Part shown: in pieces, positions 7,326 to 13,038 of the stretch
Numbering within the stretch: position 1 is the stretch's first letter
Layout: the number at the start of each line of letters is the position of its first letter
DNA from: CAZWHE01 sp964633825
Lineage (GTDB): Bacteria > Planctomycetota > B15-G4 > CAYZWU01
Reading direction: 5' to 3'
NCBI GenBank assembly: GCA_964633825.1
Contig: CAZWHE010000119.1
Span: forward strand, 1 to 13,038
DNA: 13,038 nucleotides
Program-made: the position numbers and the translations under genes
Notes under the pieces: model-generated
Database searches by the model: none
Told to the model about the DNA's origin: nothing
Seen by the model: only the letters and a program-made list of their open reading frames with translations

Positions 7326-8486
7326 TCAGGGTAGGAAAGATGACTTGTTCTTGAACTTTTGCGGAAGATACTTCTCGATGACGTAATTCAAACCCCACTT
7401 TGCCAAGGCCTGCTGCTCGGCCCGGACTCCCATTTTAATCAGAAGGTTGATCGCCTCAATCCATTCCTTGTGGGATTTGAAAAACGGATCGTTGTTGAGA
7501 GCGTCTTTCGCTCTTTTCACATCCACATCCTTGAGAGGGTGGGTGGGTAGTTTGTAATCCACAATGTCCTGGGGAGTCACACCCAGGAATCGGCACCGTG
7601 GTACGCAGAAAAATTTGTTGATATGGGCTGCATTGCCTGATCCCACCTTCAGTGTTCTGTATATATTTGATATTCCATATGGGTCACAATCAACAAAAGC
7701 ATAGACCGGGATGCGTTTCGTGTCGGAAAGACGCCGGATAAACCGGCGTGTCGCCCTTGTAGGAACCCCTCCCATTGAAACAATGATGCACTTCGCCTTT
7801 TCCCAGAAACCATGGCTTTGAAGCCGGGCGAACATGCCGCCTGTTTCAATTGCGAGAATGAATTTTGCCTCGGTTTGGAAATCGAGATGTTCCACTGAAT
7901 GCGGAATGGTATACGCTCCCATGCCCATTTGCGTACAGTCGATCTTCGAGACCTTACTGGTGGTCGGATTTTTGTCGATAATGACAAGAGAACCGGCTAC
8001 GGCACCGCCGTGTTCCTCGGGATAGAAATGCAGCTGTTCGCGGTTGATGCCGTGAAGCGAAAACATTGCTTCCATATCATCCATTACGGTGTCGGATTCC
8101 GGCTGGTCGTTGAACTTGGCTTCCTCCCAGTTCTTGCTGACATAGTAGGCTTCGCGCTTGGTGGCAAAAGTATCGTCGCCGATCATTTCTTTTGAGAGAG
8201 CCATCATCTTGAGCGTTTGGGCGAAAGTTCTGACCGTGTTGACCGTGAGAGTCCGGTTTTTTCTTGCCCGGCCCAATTCGAAGTACCCCTTCTTTTTGTC
8301 GTACTTGACGTTGGAAAGGGCACGCATGGGGAATGTGAGCTCCGGCTTTCGCGTTTTCTGAATCTTTCGATAAATAACCTCGGCGGTGTCGTCGATCTTC
8401 TCGGTTGTTCGGTTTTGTTTATCAGCCTTTTTTCGGGCCGCCGGTTTTCGGGGTGACCTCTTTTTCGTCTTTGAGTTCGCGCTCAA
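7326..8486 (-). CDS. top6A: DNA topoisomerase VI subunit A (Spo11-like)
   Basis: Subunit A of the type IIB topoisomerase, which cuts both DNA strands by tyrosine attack and passes another duplex through. The 386 residues match archaeal Top6A in length. The winged-helix catalytic motif is TKREAYYVSKNW (109-120); by alignment with Spo11 the nucleophile should be Tyr115, the second of the pair. The Toprim domain has the metal-binding Glu213 in LAIETGGMF and Asp266/Asp268 in FVDCDPYG. Other Top6A marks are GGVPTRATRRFIRRL (239-253) and the PHSVEH region. A basic, lysine-rich tail of about 30 residues precedes the domain. It starts with TTG at 8486, overlapping the top6B stop in TTGA, with AAAGGAG upstream; this arrangement indicates translational coupling and equal subunit dosage. 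Topo VI is characteristic of archaea and plants and patchy in bacteria. Confidence 0.95.
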   Translation of the reverse strand: MSANSKTKKRSPRKPAARKKADKQNRTTEKIDDTAEVIYRKIQKTRKPELTFPMRALSNVKYDKKKGYFELGRARKNRTLTVNTVRTFAQTLKMMALSKEMIGDDTFATKREAYYVSKNWEEAKFNDQPESDTVMDDMEAMFSLHGINREQLHFYPEEHGGAVAGSLVIIDKNPTTSKVSKIDCTQMGMGAYTIPHSVEHLDFQTEAKFILAIETGGMFARLQSHGFWEKAKCIIVSMGGVPTRATRRFIRRLSDTKRIPVYAFVDCDPYGISNIYRTLKVGSGNAAHINKFFCVPRCRFLGVTPQDIVDYKLPTHPLKDVDVKRAKDALNNDPFFKSHKEWIEAINLLIKMGVRAEQQALAKWGLNYVIEKYLPQKFKNKSSFLP

Positions 8487-10051
8487 AATTTGCGGCTCCT
8501 TTCCAGGATGTCTTGGAGTTTCTTGACCGTCATGTTTCTCTGCTTTTCTTTTAGATTCAGGATTTCCTGAAGAGCGATTCCTATATGGGGGATGTATTTC
8601 TCAATATACTGCCTCTTCTTGATTTCTTCGGCTTCGCGCTGCTTGCGTTTGATATACCTACCGAGTGTCCGGCCGCATTCCTGAAGGGCCAGCTTGATTT
8701 CCTTGACGATCTCGGAATAGTTGGCTATGGCATCCTTGGATTCCGAAGTGAACGGGACCCATGCCGAGGCCATGTGGACCATAATGATCATCGGGCCGGT
8801 GGGGAGGGCGCCTCTGGGCTGAGAGATATTGTATTTCTTCCAGTCCGTGGCGATGATCGACTTGGTGATGGCACAGGCGGAGTTTTGATAGAGCATGGGA
8901 ACGCGGTTCGCGAGTCTCATGATCTTGACCGGTTCGTCGGCAGGAAGCTTTCCTCCCAGTGCGATTCCCACCTCGATCAGGAAAGGGTTCCCTCGGTAGA
9001 CGGTGGGAGAGCGGGTCCTGGTCAGAAAGAGCTCGGCATCGATTTCTTTCTCCAAGCCCTTGATAATTATTTTTTCACCGATTGGCGAGAGACAGTTTGT
9101 CGGCGGCGACATGATCTTTGTCTTCTGGATGGCCCGGTAGACTTTCTCCGCATCCCGACGAGCGATTCCCGTCAGCCGCGACCTGGGCTTGAGGCCGGCC
9201 TGTTCGATGATCTGATCGGCGACTCGAGAGCTGACGCGGCAGAAGTCATTGGCGAGGAATGATTTCACATTTCGGGATTTGGAATCTTTCATCATCTTGA
9301 CAAGTATTCCGAGCTCCACACCGTAAGGATGAGGTTTGATAACCTTCGGGTTTTCCGGGAGCTGTCGTGCCGCACGTTTGTAGCGAATGGTTTCGCCTGT
9401 GGGAGGCTTGTAGATCAGTTCCAGGTGAGGGTTTGCAACAGCGGTTTGCTTGAGATATTCGTCAACCGAGAGTCGGCCTTTTTGATATCGTGCTTCCAGC
9501 TCTATAGTGACGCGGATCCCGTGATCCAGATCCCAGTCGACCACATCGTCCCGGAGAATCTCTGGACGGTTTTTCGTGGCGTCTATCTTGAGCTCGAAAT
9601 AGTGGGCATTGTGCCGCTTCGAGATTCTCGAGATGATCTGGATCGGTTTTCCCGTGGTTAGTTGGCCGTACATGCCTGCCGCCGATATACCCATACCTTG
9701 CTGGCCCCGGGACTGTTTCAGTGTGTGAAACTTTGATCCATAAAGGAGCTTGGCGAAGATGTTGGGAATCTGCGATTTGAGGATCCCCGGTCCATTATCC
9801 GTTATAGAGACCCGGAATCGGTCATCTGCTGTGCCTTTGTCGATCCGAACCTCTATCATGGGGAGAACCCCGGCTTCTTCACAGGCATCAAGTGAGTTAT
9901 CCACGCCTTCCTTGACTGTCGTGAGTAAAGCTCTTCGGGGATTGTCGAAACCGAGAAGGTGCCTGTTTTTCGTAAAAAACTCGGAGATGGAAATCTCGCG
10001 TTGCTTGCCGGCCATGGCCAGAGCCTTTTCGGCTGTTGCTGTCTGCTTCAC
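8483..10051 (-). CDS. top6B: DNA topoisomerase VI subunit B (GHKL ATPase)
   Basis: The ATP-binding subunit that dimerises on ATP and drives strand passage by Top6A in an A2B2 enzyme. Numbering from the GTG start (522 residues): the GHKL N-box TVKEGVDNSLDACEEAG has Glu48 and Asn52; DNGPGI starts at 85; the ATP lid SRGQQGMGISAAGMYGQLTTG spans about 114-134 (Gly116-Gly121 core). A helix-two-turn-helix-like region follows, then the transducer domain with TDWKKYNISQP and PTGPMIIMVHMAS (about 417-429). A charged helical C-terminus of about 80 residues ends the protein. A longer reading from an ATG at 10216 exists, but those 55 residues look unlike Top6B and overlap the preceding zinc-finger gene. 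The GTG at 10051 has AAGGGA 8 nt upstream and begins close to the conserved REISISEFF. The stop overlaps the top6A start. Confidence 0.94.
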   Translation of the reverse strand: MKQTATAEKALAMAGKQREISISEFFTKNRHLLGFDNPRRALLTTVKEGVDNSLDACEEAGVLPMIEVRIDKGTADDRFRVSITDNGPGILKSQIPNIFAKLLYGSKFHTLKQSRGQQGMGISAAGMYGQLTTGKPIQIISRISKRHNAHYFELKIDATKNRPEILRDDVVDWDLDHGIRVTIELEARYQKGRLSVDEYLKQTAVANPHLELIYKPPTGETIRYKRAARQLPENPKVIKPHPYGVELGILVKMMKDSKSRNVKSFLANDFCRVSSRVADQIIEQAGLKPRSRLTGIARRDAEKVYRAIQKTKIMSPPTNCLSPIGEKIIIKGLEKEIDAELFLTRTRSPTVYRGNPFLIEVGIALGGKLPADEPVKIMRLANRVPMLYQNSACAITKSIIATDWKKYNISQPRGALPTGPMIIMVHMASAWVPFTSESKDAIANYSEIVKEIKLALQECGRTLGRYIKRKQREAEEIKKRQYIEKYIPHIGIALQEILNLKEKQRNMTVKKLQDILERSRKF

Positions 10052-10079
10052 AGTAGAGATCCCTTGATTGTTGCTGACA

Positions 10080-10379
10080 TCAAACCACTTCCGATTTGTC
10101 CTGCTGGAAAAGATCCAACTGCTTCTGCTGAAGCTCGTCGGCCAAACCGCTTGGTGCGCTTTTTTCCTTTGCTTCGTTTCTTCTTTTTTCCAACAAAGAA
10201 AAAGCGGGTTCTGCATTGAACGGCATGCGAAAAGCCTTGTCCGGGATTTTAAGGTGCCGACATATCTTATCCGGAGACATTTCCGAGATCTTCAACCAGT
10301 GTCTGCGGCAGAGCGGTTTTTCCAAGTACAATAAATGTATATCTTTAGAACGACATTTAGGATAACGGCAAAGGCTCAA
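10080..10379 (-). CDS. Small zinc-finger-like protein with a sliding-clamp-binding motif, first gene of the Topo VI operon
   Basis: A 99-residue protein of no family I can name. The N-terminus holds Cys4, Cys9, Cys24 and His27 (C-x4-C-x14-C-x2-H, with KPLCRRHW), the pattern of small zinc-ribbon proteins. The middle is helical and basic-acidic. Near the C-terminus, residues 87-91 are QLDLF, an exact match to the bacterial beta-clamp (DnaN) binding consensus QL(S/D)LF, in a Gln-rich flexible setting. It starts with TTG at 10379, six bases after AGGGGGAT, and stops 28 nt before the top6B GTG on the same strand, so it should be cotranscribed. Its last 137 bp overlap, in another frame, a long upstream extension of top6B that looks non-coding. 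Whether it is a real gene is inferred from its motifs, ribosome binding site and spacing. Confidence 0.68.
   Translation of the reverse strand: MSLCRYPKCRSKDIHLLYLEKPLCRRHWLKISEMSPDKICRHLKIPDKAFRMPFNAEPAFSLLEKRRNEAKEKSAPSGLADELQQKQLDLFQQDKSEVV
10107..10121 (-). other. QLDLF beta-clamp-binding pentapeptide codons
   Basis: These 15 bases encode Gln-Leu-Asp-Leu-Phe at residues 87-91 of the small zinc-finger-like protein. The bacterial sliding clamp binds partners through the consensus QL(S/D)LF, found in polymerases, MutS, MutL-like and Hda-type proteins. Position near a flexible C-terminus is usual for such motifs. The match is seen in the sequence; binding is inferred. Confidence 0.55.
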
Positions 10380-10412
10380 AATATGATCCCCCTATAGACC
10401 GCCATTAAAGGA

Positions 10413-10421
10413 CTTATATCA
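10413..10421 (-). promoter_or_regulatory. Candidate extended -10 promoter for the Topo VI operon
   Basis: On the minus strand this reads TGATATAAG, a TGN extension followed by a five-of-six match to TATAAT. It would start transcription near 10406, about 27 nt before the TTG at 10379, leaving room for the AGGGGGAT ribosome binding site at 10386-10393. There is no good -35 box at the usual distance, which an extended -10 can tolerate. The tRNA terminator lies upstream, so a separate promoter is expected. Confidence 0.38.
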
Positions 10422-10526
10422 GTTAATGAAATACGGCTCTTTTTGGAAAGGAAAAAAAGGTTTTCCAGGAAAGTTTCCCATTTTATCGGGGAACATCGGT
10501 TGAACAAATTCACATCGATCGGGGTA

Positions 10527-10561
10527 ATAAAAAAAGCCTTACTCTCTTTGGAGCAAGGCTT
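10527..10561 (-). terminator. Intrinsic terminator of the tRNA-Arg transcript
   Basis: On the minus strand, AAGCCTT (10561-10555) pairs with AAGGCTT (10540-10534), and an inner CTC/GAG lengthens the stem. A run of T follows (10535-10527, TTTTTTTATT). It starts ten bases downstream of the tRNA CCA end, so it should end the tRNA transcript and separate it from the Topo VI operon. Confidence 0.8.
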
Positions 10562-10570
10562 GTCTTCAGT

Positions 10571-10647
10571 TGGCACGCCCGGGAGGAGTCGAACCCCCAA
10601 CCTTTGGATCCGTAGTCCAACGCTCTATCCAATTGAGCTACGGGCGC
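10571..10647 (-). tRNA. tRNA-Arg (anticodon ACG)
   Basis: The minus strand folds into a complete 77-nt cloverleaf. The acceptor stem GCGCCCG pairs with CGGGCGT (first pair G-U), the D stem is GCTC/GAGC, and the anticodon stem TTGGA/TCCAA has loop CTACGGA. The T stem GGGGG/CCTCC has one G-U pair and loop TTCGACT. The discriminator is G and the 3' CCA is encoded (10573-10571). The anticodon at 10613-10611 is ACG, in bacteria normally edited to ICG to read CGU, CGC and CGA. The sequence resembles E. coli tRNA-Arg(ACG). It lies just upstream of the Topo VI operon on the same strand and has its own terminator. Confidence 0.97.
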
Positions 10648-10910
10648 TAATGGTTTCGATGAAAGCGCCACATCGAAATAAAATCCGTATTAGGAATCAA
10701 GAAAAAAAGGGGAAAGGAGGATGTATCTCGTTTTGCCTCCATGCGTTAAGATATTTTGATAAGTCAGGGGGGGGTCGATTTGTCTTTATGCTTATAGGTT
10801 TTTACTGAAACATTTGGTTGTGAGAGCCGATATAGATAGTAGAAGACGTTGATAAATTGTTGTACCTCCAAAGACGGATTGAGTAAGGAAAGAAAAGAAA
10901 AAACCGGTGC

Positions 10911-10957
10911 TGAGATCCCGCAGGAAATGGAAAACCGACTGCGGGATTCTCATTTTT
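10911..10957 (+). terminator. Intrinsic-terminator hairpin without an upstream gene
   Basis: TGAGATCCCGCAG (10911-10923) pairs with CTGCGGGATTCTCA (10939-10952) through about 13 base pairs with one bulged base. The loop has 15 nt, and TTTTT (10953-10957) follows. On the minus strand an even longer T-rich stretch follows the same stem, so it may work in both directions. On the plus strand no gene precedes it back to the divergent tRNA, so it could end a small RNA or act as an attenuator in the ptsI leader. Confidence 0.6.
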
Positions 10958-11031
10958 GGAGACTCTTTTTTTCCCTTTCTTTTCTGTTGATTTTCCGGCG
11001 AAATTCCTTATTTGTCATAATCCCTTTCCTT

Positions 11032-11071
11032 GGTTAGCGAATCCCGTTGTGCGAGATTCGGACGCCTAACC
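11032..11071 (+). repeat. Hairpin in the ptsI leader
   Basis: GGTTAG (11032-11037) pairs with CTAACC (11066-11071), and inside it GAATC pairs with GATTC, with small internal loops around a TTGTG apex. It ends 28 nt before the ptsI ATG, with no T run after it, so it is not a terminator. It could be an operator or an RNA structure affecting translation. Confidence 0.4.
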
Positions 11072-11099
11072 ATTATGTAAACCGAAAGCTGAATAGTCG

Positions 11100-12854
11100 A
11101 TGAAGAGAAAAGTCATTCGAGGAATACCCATCTCGCCGGGAATCGCGATCGGATCCGCTTTTATTTCCGATTCGGCCGCTTTCAGAGTTCCCGTCTATTA
11201 CATTACTTCGAAACAGATTGAACAGGAATTGAAGAGGTTCCACGAAGCGATAGCCGATTCCAAGCTCCAGATAGATAAGATGGTTCTCGAGATGGAGGCG
11301 AAACTCGGCGCCAAGGACGCAATGATCTTCCGGGTTCATAATCAAATCCTAGACGATTCCGATTTTATAGAAAAGGTGGAAGAAACGATTAGGGAGGAAA
11401 AGATCAACGTGGAAGCGGCTTTGCGCGAAGTCGTGACCTGGTATTCAGCCCAGATCGCAGCGGTCCAGAACTCGGGGACCAAAGATATCAGTGCGGACAT
11501 TCGTGACGTGGGGAACAGGGTGATCCGCAACCTGATGATGCACGAGAAAGATCATGTTTTCAAAAGAGAGGAACAGTTTGTCCTCGTGACTCACGAGCTC
11601 CTTCCCTCCGATACGGTCCATCTCGATAAGACGAGATTGCTGGGTGTTGTAACCGAAGTGGGCGGCAAGGCATCTCATGCCGCGATACTGGCCCGATCTT
11701 TCGGTATTCCTGCTGTGACCGGTGTCGACATTTCTTCATTTCCCAGATCGATCGGGAAACTCGTCGTAGACGGCAGACAGGGCGCTATCGTTCTTTATCC
11801 CAACAGCGCCGATCTCTCGCGCTATGATACGAGGCGCAACGAGTTTCTGGAATTCAAGGATGCTCTCACCGAAAAAGAGGAAGGCGAATCGGTGACGCTT
11901 GACGGGACGGAAATCGAATTGTTGGCCAATATCGAAAATTTCGAGGCGCTTCAACACGAAGAGTTTGATGATTTCAAAGGAATCGGGCTTTACCGCACTG
12001 AGTTCATGTTCATGGACAGGAATTCCTTTCCCTCTGAGGATGAACAGTACCAGATCTACAGGACTATTCTCGAGAAGGTCGGCCCCGACAAGGAGGTTAC
12101 TTTCCGAACCATCGACGTGGGCGGCGACAAGAAACTTTCTTATTTCAGAACTCCCGATGAGGCGAATCCCGTTCTGGGGTGGCGCGGCATAAGAATATCC
12201 TTTGAGTGGCCCGACATTTTCATCTCTCAGGCGAGGGCATTACTCCGAGCCGGGGCTCACGGTCAGGTGAACATTATGCTCCCAATGGTGACAAACCTCG
12301 AAGAAGTGAGGATGGCTCACCGGTATTTTTCCGAGGTCAAAGATGATCTGAGAAAACGGGGAGTGCCCATAAGTGAGTCTGTACGGCTTGGTGTTATGGT
12401 GGAGGTCCCGGCAGCGGCGATCGAGGTGGAAAACATCGTCCGAGAAACCGATTTTATGTCGATCGGATCGAACGATCTTATTCAGTATCTTCTTGCCGTG
12501 GACAGAAGCAATGCAAAGGTCGCCGAGATTTACCAGCCTTTGAATCCGGCGGTTTTAAAAGTTATCCACAAAGTCCTCCGGGCCGGCATTGATAATGGAA
12601 AGAAGGTCAGCATCTGTGGAGAAATGGCCGGTAATTTCAACTATACCCAGCTCCTTCTCGGGATGGGACTTCGGCGCTTCTCCATGGCTCCATTCTATGT
12701 CAATGGCGTTAAAAAAATCATCAGGAGAACGAGCCTGGCCGACTGCGAAAGGATAGCGGGCCGTTCGCTCAACATGCGAACGATGAAAGATGTACGATCT
12801 TATCTCAAGCGCGTGAATCCTCTTTCTCCCCCTCCTGGCGGCAAGACTTTTTGA
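11100..12854 (+). CDS. ptsI: PTS Enzyme I (phosphoenolpyruvate-protein phosphotransferase)
   Basis: Enzyme I takes phosphate from phosphoenolpyruvate onto a histidine and passes it to HPr, the first step of the sugar phosphotransferase system in the cytoplasm. The 584 residues match the usual length. It opens with IRGIPISPGIAIG. The phosphohistidine is His193 in GGKASHAAILARS. The PEP-binding barrel shows GLYRTEFMFMDR (297-308), FRTIDVGGDKK (336-346) and NPVLGWRGIR. GVMVEVPAAA (431-440), SIGSNDLIQYLLAVDR (454-469) and the catalytic Cys506 in ICGEMAG complete the set. There is no GAF domain, so it is EI rather than the nitrogen-type PtsP, although an atypical regulatory EI is possible. No HPr or EII gene is visible. 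The ATG at 11100 fits the family start but has no clear ribosome binding site, and an in-frame TAA lies upstream. A hairpin sits 28 nt ahead of it. Confidence 0.96.
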   Translation: MKRKVIRGIPISPGIAIGSAFISDSAAFRVPVYYITSKQIEQELKRFHEAIADSKLQIDKMVLEMEAKLGAKDAMIFRVHNQILDDSDFIEKVEETIREEKINVEAALREVVTWYSAQIAAVQNSGTKDISADIRDVGNRVIRNLMMHEKDHVFKREEQFVLVTHELLPSDTVHLDKTRLLGVVTEVGGKASHAAILARSFGIPAVTGVDISSFPRSIGKLVVDGRQGAIVLYPNSADLSRYDTRRNEFLEFKDALTEKEEGESVTLDGTEIELLANIENFEALQHEEFDDFKGIGLYRTEFMFMDRNSFPSEDEQYQIYRTILEKVGPDKEVTFRTIDVGGDKKLSYFRTPDEANPVLGWRGIRISFEWPDIFISQARALLRAGAHGQVNIMLPMVTNLEEVRMAHRYFSEVKDDLRKRGVPISESVRLGVMVEVPAAAIEVENIVRETDFMSIGSNDLIQYLLAVDRSNAKVAEIYQPLNPAVLKVIHKVLRAGIDNGKKVSICGEMAGNFNYTQLLLGMGLRRFSMAPFYVNGVKKIIRRTSLADCERIAGRSLNMRTMKDVRSYLKRVNPLSPPPGGKTF

Positions 12855-12928
12855 ACATTTGAATAGTTACATGGGTTATGGAAAGATTGCTGCCGGCTTA
12901 GTAAGAATTCTTTTAAAGTGCCGTCGAG

Positions 12929-12946
12929 AAAGGTATTATTACCTTT
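12929..12946 (+). terminator. Weak hairpin downstream of ptsI
   Basis: AAAGGTA (12929-12935) and TACCTTT (12940-12946) form a seven-pair AT-rich stem with a four-base loop, followed only by TAAC rather than a run of T. It is 74 nt past the ptsI stop. It could be a poor terminator or an operator-like palindrome. From 12855 to the window end I see no coding sequence. Confidence 0.25.
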
Positions 12947-13038
12947 TAACAATCGGTGAGTCGAAAAAGCGGTGTACATTTCATTATCGTGATGTATCGA
13001 AAGATTACCTTTAAGTACGGTTTACTTTGTTGGGGGAC

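Larger units (their letters stand above)
10648..11099. other. Gene-free 452-nt region between tRNA-Arg and ptsI
   Basis: I see no credible coding sequence here; the longest reading frames are low-complexity and lack ribosome binding sites. The region is AT- and purine-rich on the plus strand. It holds a perfect 8-bp inverted repeat TTTCGATG/CATCGAAA (10654-10661 and 10671-10678) just upstream of the tRNA, an intrinsic-terminator hairpin at 10911-10957 and a second hairpin at 11032-11071. It must contain the tRNA promoter (minus) and the ptsI promoter (plus), but I cannot identify either with confidence. A small RNA or an attenuated leader would fit. Confidence 0.6.

Noticed and set aside
8585..9262. 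225-residue plus-strand reading frame
   Set aside because: Antisense to top6B, whose motifs are unambiguous.
10052..10216. N-terminal 55-residue extension of top6B from ATG 10216
   Set aside because: Unlike Top6B N-termini, overlaps a more sensible small gene, and the GTG at 10051 has a proper ribosome binding site.
10439..10484. Repeated GGAAA/TTTCC blocks between the tRNA terminator and the Topo VI operon
   Set aside because: Pairings are short and A/T-tract driven; no single convincing structure or operator.
10376..10600. 74-residue minus-strand reading frame
   Set aside because: It runs across the tRNA terminator and the presumed operon promoter; no motif.
10849..11037. 62-residue plus-strand reading frame with a hydrophobic end
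   Set aside because: It contains the intrinsic-terminator hairpin and lacks a ribosome binding site; Phe/Leu richness comes from T-rich DNA.
1..13038. Mobile element, CRISPR array or prophage
   Set aside because: No transposase, integrase, regularly spaced repeats or phage genes seen on either strand.

Overview
The window looks like ordinary chromosome from an uncultured Gram-negative bacterium with one unusual block in it. Lipid A synthesis (LpxB), a lipobox lipoprotein, a ClpP-type protease, a PTS Enzyme I and a bacterial tRNA-Arg with encoded CCA all point to Bacteria with an outer membrane. I cannot assign a phylum. Nothing suggests phage or plasmid: I see no integrase, transposase, CRISPR array or long repeat.

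Left part. On the minus strand, ilvE (branched-chain aminotransferase, 619-1536) is followed 17 nt later by the start of lpxB, which runs off the left edge. Divergent from ilvE are a lipoprotein of the alkaline phosphatase/type I phosphodiesterase superfamily (1759-3114) and a ClpP-like serine protease subunit with an intact catalytic triad (3292-3897).

Middle. A secreted HEAT-repeat protein (3960-4856, minus) is divergent from a two-domain FbpB-type permease (4975-6549, plus) that has no ATPase or binding-protein gene beside it. The permease is followed by a 228-aa protein of no recognised family (6622-7308, plus).

Right-middle, minus strand, 10379 down to 7326. This is the unusual block: a complete DNA topoisomerase VI, with subunit B (top6B, GHKL ATPase) translationally coupled to subunit A (top6A, Spo11-like, catalytic Tyr and Toprim acidic residues intact). 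Topo VI is typical of archaea and plants and only sporadic in bacteria. The operon appears to start with a small 99-aa protein having an N-terminal zinc-finger-like Cys/His cluster and, near its C-terminus, the pentapeptide QLDLF. That matches the bacterial sliding-clamp (DnaN) binding consensus. My hypothesis is that this small protein adapts Topo VI to the replication or repair machinery.

Right part. A tRNA-Arg (anticodon ACG) with its own terminator lies immediately upstream of the Topo VI operon on the same strand. A gene-free stretch of about 450 nt follows, holding an intrinsic-terminator hairpin with no gene in front of it and a second hairpin just upstream of the next gene. That gene is a PTS Enzyme I (11100-12854, plus). 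Non-ATG starts are frequent on the minus strand: TTG for lpxB, top6A and the zinc-finger gene, and GTG for top6B and probably ilvE.
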